From the NCBI RefSeq assembly GCF_900116285.1, contig NZ_FPAJ01000003.1, forward strand, positions 310,001 through 374,000: DNA of 64,000 nucleotides, given 5' to 3'. The position numbers and the translations under genes were made by a program. Shown here in pieces: positions 42,647 through 51,909 of this stretch (position 1 is the first letter of the stretch; the number at the start of each line of letters is the position of its first letter). This DNA comes from Sulfitobacter marinus. Lineage in GTDB: Bacteria > Pseudomonadota > Alphaproteobacteria > Rhodobacterales > Rhodobacteraceae. The notes beneath the pieces were generated by a model. It did not search any database. It had not been told where the DNA came from and saw only the letters and a program-made list of their open reading frames with translations.

Positions 42647-43540
42647 CTAATCGATAACTGAAAATTCGATGATTTGGGTGTTTTGGAAGGGCATGAAATT
42701 GTCGTCAGACACAAGCGTCAGGCGGGTTCGGCCCGATGCATCCTCCCAAACAGAGATAGCTTCGAGGTTGTCAAACCGCGCTGGCAGGGTCTGGATAAGC
42801 GTAACGCTGTGGGGCGTCGCGGTATCAAGATCGATCCGCCTGATCCGCGTTCTAAACCCCAGTGGGGTCACAGCCCGCTCCAACACATACAATCGGCCAT
42901 TTGCGCCAAAGTCCGCACCAACGGGCAGGAAGGGGCCGTTTCTGGGTATCTGCGCTGCAATGGTTTGAGTGCCGTCTTTGAAGGCGAAGAGCGGAAAGTG
43001 ATCGCCTTTCGTCTGTTCGGCTATCGCGAAAATCGTACCATTCTTGTCGATGGCCAATGCCTCAAACCCGCTGTTCTCTGCCTGAAATTCTGACGCAGAC
43101 AAGCGAGCGATAGGCGTGGTAACGCCATCTTTTATGTTCAACGTGGCAATGCGGTGCTGCCCTTCAAAGCTGACGGAATGCGTGCCATCGGGCGCGATCG
43201 CCAACCCTTCTGCATCGGTGAAAGGCCTACGTAATATGCTGCCTGTCGCGTCCCGCATGGCGACAGAATGGGTGATTTTGGCGGCTGTGATTTGCCCTGC
43301 TTCCCGCTGTATGCTCGCCTGAAGAACGTGGCCCCGATCTGTGATGATGGTCATGCGCTGGCCGTCGGGCGAAAGCTCCAGCCCTGATAGGCCGCCGAAC
43401 CAAGACGCGCTTTCGTGCCAGATAAATTCCGTTTCAAAGTGCAGCACGGGTTTATTCTCGGCCGCTGTCAGGGTCGAAGCAAAAAAGACCGCAAATATGA
43501 AGCTGATGAGGTTCAGTTCGCTTCCAGTACCGATTGGCAT
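42647..43540 (-). CDS. Secreted esterase-like/phytase-like beta-propeller protein
   Basis: A 297-residue exported protein of the 'esterase-like activity of phytase' family. It has an N-terminal signal peptide (about residues 9-26, LISFIFAVFFASTLTAAE) and repeated propeller-like blades: GGLSGLELSPDGQRMTIITDRGHV, FTDAEGLAIAPDGTHSVSFEGQHRIA and FEALAIDKNGTIFAIAEQ. The substrate is unknown. The start MPIGTGSELN at 43540 overlaps the upstream mepA end by 28 bp; the frame is open to 43636 but that part lies inside mepA. It is probably co-transcribed with mepA. Confidence 0.82.
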   Translation of the reverse strand: MPIGTGSELNLISFIFAVFFASTLTAAENKPVLHFETEFIWHESASWFGGLSGLELSPDGQRMTIITDRGHVLQASIQREAGQITAAKITHSVAMRDATGSILRRPFTDAEGLAIAPDGTHSVSFEGQHRIATLNIKDGVTTPIARLSASEFQAENSGFEALAIDKNGTIFAIAEQTKGDHFPLFAFKDGTQTIAAQIPRNGPFLPVGADFGANGRLYVLERAVTPLGFRTRIRRIDLDTATPHSVTLIQTLPARFDNLEAISVWEDASGRTRLTLVSDDNFMPFQNTQIIEFSVID

Positions 43541-44448
43541 TGCGCAGGCAGATCGGCCAGGATCAACGCACGTTTCGGTTTGCGTTTTGGCGGGTTCGGA
43601 TTTGGCGGGGGCGGGTTCAGGATATTTGCCTGCCATTGCCGCGCATCAGCGCATCCATCGCCTGCTGGGGGCGCTGCTTGATCGACACAGCCACGTGCGT
43701 TTTTGGGGCAGCTTAGACGGACGTGAAAATGATAATGGTGTCCAAACCACGGGCGGATTTTACGCAACCAGCTGCGGTCGCCTTTTTCATCCGCACACAT
43801 TTGTACCTTGGCACCGGGAAAGACGAAAATCCGGGCGACGCGGGGGTCGGATGCCGCAGCTTTCAACACTTCATGATGTTGACGTGTCCAGCTGCTGTTG
43901 ACGTAAGCCCCTTTTGCCCGGCGCATGGAGATAGATGAGATTTTTTCGCGCTCGGCACGGCTTAGGGTTAGCGATTGCGCGGGCAGCATCCAAATGTCGG
44001 CGTCCAGACCCATCTGGTGACTGGCATGACCGGATAGCATCGGTCCCCCGCGGGGTTGGCTCATGTCGCCGACGTAAATCCCGTTCCATCCGGGTTGCCG
44101 TGCTGCTTTAACGCTTAGGTTTTTGACAAAATCGATCATCTCCGGATGGGCCCAGTTCCGATTGCGCGACAGACGCATGGCCTGCCATGTCGGCCCCGTT
44201 TCCGGGAGTTGTTGCGCCCCCGCTACGCAACCTTTGGCGTAGCTGCCAAAGGCAGCTGGGCTTTGTCGTGATCCACCGCTTTTCGCCCCGAACAGTTTCT
44301 TTGCCTGAACATTGCTGAGCGCCCCGCCGGAGGACCCGATGGTCGGCAGAATCTGCGACGCTTGCGGGTTCGGCTCGGAAGGTGTCCCGCCACATGCGGT
44401 CATTGCCAGTGCGAGGGTTATACCGGTCAAAAGGCGCGAAAAGATCAT
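43513..44448 (-). CDS. mepA: Penicillin-insensitive murein endopeptidase
   Basis: Metallo-endopeptidase (family M74) that cleaves D-Ala-meso-DAP cross-links in peptidoglycan. The 311-residue protein begins with a signal peptide whose end, AMTAC (Cys19), looks like a lipobox. Zinc-site motifs are SHQMGLDADIW and the HYHFHVRLSCP segment; a proline/lysine-rich C-terminal stretch (NPPPPNPNPPKRKPKR) is unusual and may be a linker. It overlaps the MFS gene upstream by 4 bp (ATGA) and the phytase-like gene downstream. Confidence 0.94.
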   Translation of the reverse strand: MIFSRLLTGITLALAMTACGGTPSEPNPQASQILPTIGSSGGALSNVQAKKLFGAKSGGSRQSPAAFGSYAKGCVAGAQQLPETGPTWQAMRLSRNRNWAHPEMIDFVKNLSVKAARQPGWNGIYVGDMSQPRGGPMLSGHASHQMGLDADIWMLPAQSLTLSRAEREKISSISMRRAKGAYVNSSWTRQHHEVLKAAASDPRVARIFVFPGAKVQMCADEKGDRSWLRKIRPWFGHHYHFHVRLSCPKNARGCVDQAAPPAGDGCADARQWQANILNPPPPNPNPPKRKPKRALILADLPAQCQSVLEAN

Positions 44449-45818
44449 TTTGCGAAATCTCCATTCGGTTTAACCCATACTAGCAGAACCAGCCCAAGGA
44501 TGAAGAGCCCAACGACGGGAGTAATGCCCAACCTTTGACTTCCGGTTAAATCGCTTGCAATCGCAATCAGCGCCGGGGCCAGAAAGGCGGTTGCCTTGCC
44601 AGACAAAGCATAGAGACCAAACGCCTCGGTCATGCGGTCAGGATTGCCTTGGCGGGTCAGCATATTGCGGGACGATGCCTGCAATGCGCCACCTGCGGCA
44701 CCGATCAATGCGCCCGCAATATAGAACAAAATATCGGGCAGCGCGGATCCGTCGGCCAATGCAATGCCCATAACCGAGGTCGGCGTAAGCGAGATGATCA
44801 AACAAGCGGTCGCGATTAAAACGCTACAGCAGGCCACGATAACCGGCATAGGCCCAATGGCACGATCAACGCGCCCACCGACCCAGCAAAAGATGGCCCC
44901 TGAAATGGCTGCGAGGATGCCAAAAATACCGATATCAATGATCGACCAATTCAACACGCCAAGCGCATAGATGCCGCCAAATGTGTACATGCCGTTCAAG
45001 GCGTCGCGGTAAAACATCGACGATCCAAGATAGGCGAGTAGCGACGGATGCTGCGGCAGCTTTTTCAGGGTGCGGTTCAAGTCAGACAAGGCCTTGCCGA
45101 CAAAGTATTTCTCGGCAGTCGGCTTTGGCATATCCCGGACGTACAAAAAGAAGGGGATCATGAAAACCGCATACCAGATCGCGGTAAGCGGCCCAACGAT
45201 CCTTGTGTCGGCGTTGGTTGCGGGGTCAAGCCCAAATGCGGGGTCGAGACCCAGCATTGTTTTTCCGGTGTCGCCGGCCTGAAACAAGAAAATCATTATG
45301 ATTAACGCGACAACGCCGCCGACATAGCCAAACCCCCAGCCTGATCCTGAAACGCGCCCTCTCTCGGCTGGATCGGGGGACAGTTCTGGCAAATAGGAAT
45401 TCGTGAAGATCGTAGCGAATTCCATCCCGATCAAGCCGATCCCAAAGAAGAGTAGGGCCCAAGTGACCGAGAAATCCTGTGGCGCGGTCCACCAAAGAGC
45501 CGCGGACCCGATCACGTAGAGGGCAGAGAACAGCCAAATCCACGGCATGCGCTTGCCCGTTGAATCCGCCACGGCCCCCAGAATGGGCGCAAGGATGGCA
45601 ATGGAAACCCCTGCAATGGCCAGCCCATAGCCCCAATATGCTTGCGCTTCCGCCTTTGCCAACGCCACAGGCATCCCGCCTTCAACCAGCGAAGCGGTGG
45701 CCGTCTGTGCAAAATAGGGGCCGAAAATGAAGGTCAAAAGCAACGTGTTATAAGGCTGGCTTGCCCAATCAAAGAAATACCAGCCCCAGATTTTCTTGCG
45801 CGATGAAATCGTTGCCAT
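44445..45818 (-). CDS. MFS transporter, UMF1/Atg22-like
   Basis: A 457-residue integral membrane protein with 12 hydrophobic helices. The N-terminus WGWYFFDWASQPYNTLLLTFIFGPYFA, the NSYLPELSP segment with RGRVSGSGWGFGYVGGVVAL, and LDRAIGP-like cytosolic motifs are typical of the UMF1 family related to yeast Atg22, a vacuolar amino-acid effluxer. The bacterial substrate is not known. mepA follows with a 4-bp overlap, suggesting a small operon; nothing links their functions directly. Confidence 0.92.
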   Translation of the reverse strand: MATISSRKKIWGWYFFDWASQPYNTLLLTFIFGPYFAQTATASLVEGGMPVALAKAEAQAYWGYGLAIAGVSIAILAPILGAVADSTGKRMPWIWLFSALYVIGSAALWWTAPQDFSVTWALLFFGIGLIGMEFATIFTNSYLPELSPDPAERGRVSGSGWGFGYVGGVVALIIMIFLFQAGDTGKTMLGLDPAFGLDPATNADTRIVGPLTAIWYAVFMIPFFLYVRDMPKPTAEKYFVGKALSDLNRTLKKLPQHPSLLAYLGSSMFYRDALNGMYTFGGIYALGVLNWSIIDIGIFGILAAISGAIFCWVGGRVDRAIGPMPVIVACCSVLIATACLIISLTPTSVMGIALADGSALPDILFYIAGALIGAAGGALQASSRNMLTRQGNPDRMTEAFGLYALSGKATAFLAPALIAIASDLTGSQRLGITPVVGLFILGLVLLVWVKPNGDFAK

Positions 45819-45930
45819 ACGTGTTCTCCGGTTTTGTTGGGACGGTAGTGCAGTGGGGTAGTACCGCGCAAGGCGCGTTTTATATGAAGCGGAAAACGCC
45901 AGGTGGCAGAAAGTCTCCGGGGACAGCGAA

Positions 45931-45967
45931 GCCCCGCCAAAAGCGGTTTTCTTTTCAGGGGCGGGGC
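45931..45967. repeat. GC-rich inverted repeat before the BLUF gene
   Basis: GCCCCGCC (45931-45938) and GGCGGGGC (45960-45967) form a perfect 8-bp stem around a 21-nt loop, 40 bp upstream of the BLUF gene start. No T-run follows in either direction; an operator or leader structure is possible. Confidence 0.4.
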
Positions 45968-46007
45968 TATAGTCCAGTTAGGGTACCGTTAACATTTCGA
46001 GCATCAT

Positions 46008-46328
46008 ATGATCCGTATCCTATACTTTAGCACCGCCCGCCCCACCGTTTCAAAAGACACAGTCAAGCAGATTACAGAACAAGCCAAAGTGAAAAACCAT
46101 GAACTGGGGATCACGGGTGCGTTGGCCTATAACGGGCGCAATTTTTGTCAGGCTCTTGAGGGCGGAGAGGCCGAAGTGCGCGGCCTTATCGACGAAATTC
46201 GCGCTGATGAGCGTCATAGCGGCTTTAAAATCCTGGATGAAAAGCACATTACCGAGCGTCATTTCCCGGACTGGACAATGGAGCTGGTGAGCGAGCTGGA
46301 TTTTTCAGTCGTGATCAATTCGATGTAA
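46008..46328 (+). CDS. Short BLUF-domain blue-light photoreceptor
   Basis: A 106-residue protein that is essentially a lone BLUF domain. It binds FAD and undergoes a light-induced hydrogen-bond switch. The key residues are present: Tyr6 (RILYFST), Asn30 and Gln48 in NHELGITGALAYNGRNFCQALEGG, and Trp89/Met91 in FPDWTM. There is no output domain, so signalling would be through a partner protein, as in short BLUF proteins such as PixD or BlrB. Flanked by unrelated genes, so the partner is not evident. Confidence 0.95.
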   Translation: MIRILYFSTARPTVSKDTVKQITEQAKVKNHELGITGALAYNGRNFCQALEGGEAEVRGLIDEIRADERHSGFKILDEKHITERHFPDWTMELVSELDFSVVINSM

Positions 46329-46404
46329 TGATAGAACCGTTGCGGCCCTTGCTCTTTCACGGGGGGCTGCTTAACTGCGTTTCAGTCAATAAGAGGGTCA
46401 AGCC

Positions 46405-46692
46405 ATGACATCGTTGTTCCAAATCCTGATGCTGCTTTTGAATATCGTGTGGTTTGTCATCATCGCCCACGTCATCATGAGCTGGCTGATTAACTTTCAG
46501 GTATTGAACCTGCGCCAGCCTCTGGTCGCGCAGATTTGGGACGGGCTAAACCGTCTGCTAGAGCCTGTTTACAGCCGGGTCCGTAGCTTTTTGCCGCCCA
46601 TGGGCGGGCTTGACCTTGCGCCGTTGGTTGTTCTGATCTCGGTGGCGATTTTGCGTATCCTTTTGATAAACAACGCCGCATCGTTTTACTAA
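46405..46692 (+). CDS. YggT family membrane protein
   Basis: A 95-residue inner-membrane protein with two hydrophobic segments (about 5-27 and 65-90) separated by RQPLVAQIWDGLNRLLEPVYSRVRSFLPPMGGLDLAPLVV, the YGGT-family pattern. Function is not settled; homologues have been linked to osmotic tolerance and, in other lineages, to cell division and thylakoid organisation. It lies 76 bp after the BLUF gene on the same strand. Confidence 0.92.
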   Translation: MTSLFQILMLLLNIVWFVIIAHVIMSWLINFQVLNLRQPLVAQIWDGLNRLLEPVYSRVRSFLPPMGGLDLAPLVVLISVAILRILLINNAASFY

Positions 46693-46800
46693 ACGGCCCT
46701 TCGGGGAGGATATTTGGAAAGCCAGAGAAGCATGGGTATTGTCCCTTGTTTCTGAGTGTGGGAGTCTGCCCCTAACGAGCAGATTATAGTTAGGTTTTCC

Positions 46801-48846
46801 ATGTCAGGCGCTGCCACGCTTTTACGTGACGTATTTGGTTTCGACGGGTTCCGCCCCGGCCAGCAAGAGATCGTCGAGGCGGTGACTGCGGGCGAAAACG
46901 TGCTGGCCATCATGCCCACAGGCGGAGGGAAATCTCTTTGCTTTCAAATGCCTGCCTTGCTTCGCGAGGGGGTGACGGTTGTGATCTCGCCGCTGATTGC
47001 ATTGATGCGCGACCAAGTCAGGGCCTTGCAGGAACTGGGCGTCGGGGCAGGGGCGCTTACCTCGGGGAACACACCAGAGGAAACCGATGCGGTTTGGGAA
47101 GGGCTGGAGGCGGGCACGCTGAAGCTGCTTTATATGGCACCTGAACGGCTGGCGGCGGGATCTGTGATTGGCATGCTCAAGCGGGTCGGTGTATCGCTGG
47201 TCGCGGTGGACGAGGCGCATTGTGTCAGCCAATGGGGGCATGATTTCCGCCCGGACTATTTACGGATCGGCGAATTGCGCAGAACCCTGAACGTGCCGTT
47301 AGCTGCGTTTACGGCCACCGCGGATGCCGAAACTCAGCTTGAGATCGTGCAAAAGCTGTTCGACGGTGCTGCGCCGCGTGCATTTTTGCGGGGCTTTGAC
47401 AGGCCTAATATCCATCTAGCCTTTGCAGCTAAGAATTCTCCGCGTGCACAAATTCTGAATTTTGCGGCAGGGCGTAAGGGGCAGTCTGGGATTGTGTATT
47501 GCGGAACCCGCGCAAAAACCGAAGGGCTGGCCAAGGCCTTGCGCGACGAGGGGCATGTTGCCGTGCATTATCATGGGGGGATGGAGGCAGAAGACCGCCG
47601 CATTGCCGAGCGGCGTTTTCAGCAAGAAGACGGTTTGATTGTCGTTGCCACGGTTGCGTTTGGGATGGGGATCGACAAGCCGGACATCAGATGGGTCGCG
47701 CATGCGGATCTGCCAAAATCGATCGAGGCGTATTACCAGGAAATTGGCCGCGCGGGCCGGGATGGATCGCCGGCCGAGACACTGACGCTGTTCGGGCCAG
47801 ATGACATTCGGTTGCGTCGCAGTCAGATTGATGAGGGGATCGCGCCGCCGGAACGACGGGCGGCAGATCATGGTCGTTTGAACGCGCTTTTGGGGCTGGC
47901 AGAGGCGTTGGAATGTCGGCGCAAAACCTTGCTCGGGTATTTTGACGAGACCGAGATCACCTGCGGGCGATGCGATCTATGCGATACGCCTGCGGATGTT
48001 TTCGATGGAACCACTGCGGTGCGCAAGGCGCTATCGGCGATGCTGCGCACGGATGAATGGTTTGGGTCCGGTCATCTGATCGATATTCTGCTGGGCAACG
48101 AGACTGATAAAATCCGCGAACGGGGCCATACCAGCCTGCCGACCTATGGCGTGGGCACAGAATATGACAAGCGGGAATGGCAGGCCGTGTTCCGGCAAAT
48201 GATGGGGCATGATCTGGTGCGCCCTGATGCCGAACGTCACGGTGCCTTGCGTATGACGGATGCAGCTTTGCCTATCTTGCGCGGCGAGGCGCAGATTTCC
48301 TTGCGCCGTGACAGCATACGTGCGGCTGGTGCCACGCGCCGCCCGGCTGTTAAAATGCTGGTCAGCGAAGAAGATGCGCCGCTGCTTTCTGCGCTAAAAG
48401 CCAAAAGGCGCGGTTTGGCTGAGGCTGCCAAAGTACCTGCCTATATTATCTTTAACGACCGCACCTTGATCAAGATGGCTGAAAAACGGCCGGACAGTTT
48501 GGACGCCATGGCCCGAATTGGCGGGGTCGGCGCAAAGAAATTGGAAAGCTACGGGCGCGCATTTCTGGACGTTATCAACGGAACTTCCGAAGAAATGCAC
48601 CCGACGCGCCGCAAGCTGGCCGGGCGGGCTGCGGGCAGCGTTTATGACCGCTTGCTTGAAGTACAGGCGGAATTGGCGCGCGGCACGGCGGGGACAGACA
48701 AACCGCTTAGTTGTTCCGCCTCGTTATTGGCCAAGGTTGCGCAGCTGCGAAATGCCGACGACACCGCCCTTGAACGTCTGTTAGGGGACAAGCGAGCCGA
48801 AAGGTTTGGCCCCGCATTTCTGGACGTTCTGAGGGAGGCGGGCTAA
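46801..48846 (+). CDS. recQ: ATP-dependent DNA helicase RecQ
   Basis: 3'-5' DNA helicase for recombination and repair at stalled forks. The 681-residue protein has Walker A PTGGGKS (Lys at about residue 44), the DEAH box at about 137-140 (VDEAHCVSQWGHDFRPDY), helicase C-terminal motifs AFGMGIDKPDIRWVAHADLPKS, an RQC region with the zinc-binding cysteines CGRCDLCDTP, and an HRDC domain near 510-590. The start at 46801 (MSGAATLLRD) is chosen over 46756 because homology begins there. yaaA follows 29 bp later. Confidence 0.97.
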   Translation: MSGAATLLRDVFGFDGFRPGQQEIVEAVTAGENVLAIMPTGGGKSLCFQMPALLREGVTVVISPLIALMRDQVRALQELGVGAGALTSGNTPEETDAVWEGLEAGTLKLLYMAPERLAAGSVIGMLKRVGVSLVAVDEAHCVSQWGHDFRPDYLRIGELRRTLNVPLAAFTATADAETQLEIVQKLFDGAAPRAFLRGFDRPNIHLAFAAKNSPRAQILNFAAGRKGQSGIVYCGTRAKTEGLAKALRDEGHVAVHYHGGMEAEDRRIAERRFQQEDGLIVVATVAFGMGIDKPDIRWVAHADLPKSIEAYYQEIGRAGRDGSPAETLTLFGPDDIRLRRSQIDEGIAPPERRAADHGRLNALLGLAEALECRRKTLLGYFDETEITCGRCDLCDTPADVFDGTTAVRKALSAMLRTDEWFGSGHLIDILLGNETDKIRERGHTSLPTYGVGTEYDKREWQAVFRQMMGHDLVRPDAERHGALRMTDAALPILRGEAQISLRRDSIRAAGATRRPAVKMLVSEEDAPLLSALKAKRRGLAEAAKVPAYIIFNDRTLIKMAEKRPDSLDAMARIGGVGAKKLESYGRAFLDVINGTSEEMHPTRRKLAGRAAGSVYDRLLEVQAELARGTAGTDKPLSCSASLLAKVAQLRNADDTALERLLGDKRAERFGPAFLDVLREAG

Positions 48847-48875
48847 GTCTTTGGATAGCTAAAAAGAGGATCACC

Positions 48876-49655
48876 ATGCTCATTGTTATTTCGCCCGCTA
48901 AAAAGATGAACTGGGACGCGCGCGACGTTCAGATGACAACGCCAGATATGCTGGATGAGGCGGCGAATTTGGTGCGATCCGCGCGTGATCTAAGTGTGGA
49001 TGATCTGAAATCGCTGATGCATCTGAGTGATAGCCTGGCCAAGTTGAACCGGGACCGTTTCGCGAACTATCAAGATGCCCCCGATGCGGATGACCTGCGC
49101 CCGGCAGCATTTGCATTTGCGGGCGACACCTATCAAGGCCTCGAGACGGCGAGCCTTGAAGCGGACGAGCTGACCTATGCTCAGGAGCATTTACGCATTC
49201 TTTCAGGGCTTTACGGCGTTCTGCGCCCCTTGGATGGGATTCAACCCTACCGCCTAGAGATGGGCAGCAGATTGAAAACCCCGCGGGGGAAGAATCTTTA
49301 TGCCTATTGGGGGGACACGCTGTCGAAGGCGTTGAATGAACAGGCTGAAACGACGGGCAGCAGCGCATTGATCAATTGTGCCAGTCAGGAATATTTTGGG
49401 GCAGTTGATTTGAAAGCGCTAAAGCTGAACGTCATCACGCCCCAGTTCATGGAGGATAAAGGCGACGGAAAAGGCCCCAAGATCGTGAGCTTTTATGCCA
49501 AGAAAGCGCGTGGAGCGATGGCGCGGTTCGTCATTCAGAACCGTTTGAAAGATCCAGAAGCGCTGCGTGATTTCGATAGTGGCGGATATGCATGGCAAAA
49601 AGACCTATCGACGCCGGAAAAGCCGGTATTCTTGCGGGCTTACCCTGCCTCTTGA
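48876..49655 (+). CDS. yaaA: Peroxide stress protein YaaA
   Basis: YaaA (DUF328, 259 residues) lowers free iron and limits Fenton damage during hydrogen-peroxide stress in E. coli; it also binds DNA. Typical motifs are the N-terminal MLIVISPAKKMNWD, FAGDTYQGLETASL, ILSGLYGVLRPLDGIQPYRLEMGSRL and the C-terminal MARFVIQNRLKDPEALRDFDSGGY. An AAGAGGA site precedes the ATG. Its end overlaps the convergent histidine kinase by 16 bp. A shared recQ-yaaA transcript is likely. Confidence 0.97.
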   Translation: MLIVISPAKKMNWDARDVQMTTPDMLDEAANLVRSARDLSVDDLKSLMHLSDSLAKLNRDRFANYQDAPDADDLRPAAFAFAGDTYQGLETASLEADELTYAQEHLRILSGLYGVLRPLDGIQPYRLEMGSRLKTPRGKNLYAYWGDTLSKALNEQAETTGSSALINCASQEYFGAVDLKALKLNVITPQFMEDKGDGKGPKIVSFYAKKARGAMARFVIQNRLKDPEALRDFDSGGYAWQKDLSTPEKPVFLRAYPAS

Positions 49656-51853
49656 TGGTCGCTTTCTAGCAGCAACGGCAGGGTGTCTAGGGGCTGATGC
49701 GCCTGGATTTGTGCGGTAATGTCTGGTTTGCGCAACGGCTTTGTTAGGTAGTGATCCAGCCCTGCGGCCAGGATGCCTGTATCGTCGCCAGTCATGGCAT
49801 GTGCTGTCAGCGCGACAATAGGACAGCGGCGGTCCGTCTGTTCTTCTAGCAAGCGAATGGCGGCTGTCGCCTCCTTGCCATCCATTTTCGGCATTGAGAT
49901 ATCCATAAAAATCATATCTGGCTCAAAGCTTTGAAACAATGCGACTGCTTCTTCGCCGTTATTGGCGAGCTGTAGCTCCACATCCAGATGTTGGATCATT
50001 TTGCAGAAAACAAGCTGGTTGGTTTTGTTATCCTCTGCTGCCAAGATGCGCATTTTTCTTGGTTCGATTTGACCGGTGCCAGCGACCGGTTTACCGAACG
50101 CCGCCAATTGCGCCAGCAAGTCACTGCGCGGAATGGGTTTTTTCAGAACAGATGTAACCAGTGCGCGTGCGGGATCATTGTCGGCCAGCGCGGTGTTTGA
50201 GCTGACGATAACGATGTAGCATTGCTGGCCCCGGTCACGCAGTTGGCTGGCAAGCTCGAAACCATCCATATCGGCCATGATGTGATCGGCGAGGATAAGA
50301 TCCACGTCGTCCCCAGCTTGCTCCAACGCCACTTGGGCGGTGTCGCAACAGGTGACCTTGAGGCCAAGCTGTTCAAGCTGTTTGAGCAATATTGAACGGT
50401 TTATCGTTTCAGCTTCGACCACCATAATATGGCGCAAGTGTTTTGGCAGTGGCGGGTGCGACGTGTCGATCTGCCCGTCGGCCTCTAGCGGCAGTTCAAA
50501 CCCAAAACAGGATCCAACGAGTTCTTGAGAGGTGACCCATATGTTGCCGTCCATCATCTGGATCAGTCGCTGGCAGATCGCAAGGCCCAGACCGGTTCCG
50601 TCAAAGTTGCGATTGCGTTCATTTTCGACCTGATTAAATTCGCCAAATATATGGTCGATCATGGCGGGGGCGATGCCAATGCCCGTGTCCTCGATCGCGA
50701 TTTTGACCATCACCTTGCCAGTGTTAGCGTCCGGCACACCTGTGACCCGCACCAAAACGTGGCCTTCGCTGGTGAATTTTACCGCGTTGCCCATGAGGTT
50801 CGTTAGTACCTGCCGGATCCGGCCAGGATCGCCAATCAGATGCGTGGGCATGAACAGATCGTATTCCAGCGCAAGACCAAGCCCTTTTTCACGGGCAAGC
50901 GGTTGCAAAAGCATGATCACTTCTTGGATTGCACGCTCCAGGTCGAAGGGTTCAACATGCAGGTCCAGCTTTTTAGCCTCAATTTTCGAATAATCGAGAA
51001 CATCATTGATAATGACCAGCAGCGCCTCGCCCGAGTTCTTGATCGTATCGACGTAAAGTTGCTGGTCTTCGGTCAGCTCGGTATCGCGCAACACATCTGC
51101 CATCCCCACAACGCCGTTCATCGGGGTTCTGATTTCGTGGCTCATATTCGCTAAGAATGCTGATTTCGCGCGGCTGGCGCTTTCCGCAATGGCGCGTGCC
51201 TCTTGCAGTTGGCGTTCGTATTCGACCGTCGCCGTAATATCGAGCCCCAGCGAAACCAAGTCGCCACTTGGTCCGCGTTGGTCAACCAGTTTGATATGTC
51301 GGCCATTCCATAATTGAATCACGGTGGGTTCAGGATCGGTGTCTTGCAGCCGCTCTGTCATCATTCGACGCCAGTTTTTAGTGGATAGATCGCCGGTATT
51401 TACGATGCCTTCCTCGGTCAATACTTGCAGGATTGTCACGTAATTGATCCCGGGACTGATCAATTCCAGCCCGTCAAAGACCGCAAGATAAGAGCGGTTG
51501 GCCATGATAAGTTCGTTGTTCACGCTGAATAATGCAAAGCCGTCCTTGATTGTTTCAATCGACTGCCAAAGCCGGCGTTCCGTCAACTCGATCTTTTCGC
51601 GCGCGGCATTCAGGTCGGATTTCACCCGTTGGTTTTCGCCGCGAATGTTTTCTACCTCGGCGCGGGTTTCCACGATTTCATCGCTTAGTTTCTGCGCGTG
51701 CAGACCCAACTTGCGATTGGCGGCAAATAGCTCGGCCTGTTTCAGCTCAAGCATCCGCTCCGCCGCAAGACGTCCGCGCCGTTCCTGCGTCAGCTTGTCT
51801 GCCAGGTTCATGCCCTGCTCCGAATCCGTGATGTTCTGTTTGGTAACAGACAT
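49640..51853 (-). CDS. Hybrid sensor histidine kinase with PAS domain and two receiver domains
   Basis: A 737-residue cytosolic (no transmembrane segment) signalling protein. Order: N-terminal coiled coil (about 15-95), PAS-like sensor (about 95-215), HisKA with the phospho-acceptor His at about 239 in MSHEIRTPMNG, HATPase_c with NLMGNAVKFTSEG and DTGIGI, then two receivers. The first receiver has a candidate Asp at about 523 (LILADHIMADMDG) but an imperfect acidic pocket (VVEAE); the second is canonical with Asp at about 651 (MDISMPKMDG). The phosphotransfer partner is not encoded here. It resembles orphan hybrid kinases of alphaproteobacteria; the stimulus is unknown. Confidence 0.94.
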   Translation of the reverse strand: MSVTKQNITDSEQGMNLADKLTQERRGRLAAERMLELKQAELFAANRKLGLHAQKLSDEIVETRAEVENIRGENQRVKSDLNAAREKIELTERRLWQSIETIKDGFALFSVNNELIMANRSYLAVFDGLELISPGINYVTILQVLTEEGIVNTGDLSTKNWRRMMTERLQDTDPEPTVIQLWNGRHIKLVDQRGPSGDLVSLGLDITATVEYERQLQEARAIAESASRAKSAFLANMSHEIRTPMNGVVGMADVLRDTELTEDQQLYVDTIKNSGEALLVIINDVLDYSKIEAKKLDLHVEPFDLERAIQEVIMLLQPLAREKGLGLALEYDLFMPTHLIGDPGRIRQVLTNLMGNAVKFTSEGHVLVRVTGVPDANTGKVMVKIAIEDTGIGIAPAMIDHIFGEFNQVENERNRNFDGTGLGLAICQRLIQMMDGNIWVTSQELVGSCFGFELPLEADGQIDTSHPPLPKHLRHIMVVEAETINRSILLKQLEQLGLKVTCCDTAQVALEQAGDDVDLILADHIMADMDGFELASQLRDRGQQCYIVIVSSNTALADNDPARALVTSVLKKPIPRSDLLAQLAAFGKPVAGTGQIEPRKMRILAAEDNKTNQLVFCKMIQHLDVELQLANNGEEAVALFQSFEPDMIFMDISMPKMDGKEATAAIRLLEEQTDRRCPIVALTAHAMTGDDTGILAAGLDHYLTKPLRKPDITAQIQAHQPLDTLPLLLESDHQEAG

Positions 51854-51909
51854 TCAGGGAACGAGGTGAACAACTGTTTAAGACGGGCATGGACGCTTGC
51901 CGTTTTGGC

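Noticed and set aside
45761..46030. 89-codon basic frame between the MFS and BLUF genes
   Set aside because: It overlaps the 5' end of the opposite-strand transporter, has no clear ribosome site and no recognisable family; likely chance.
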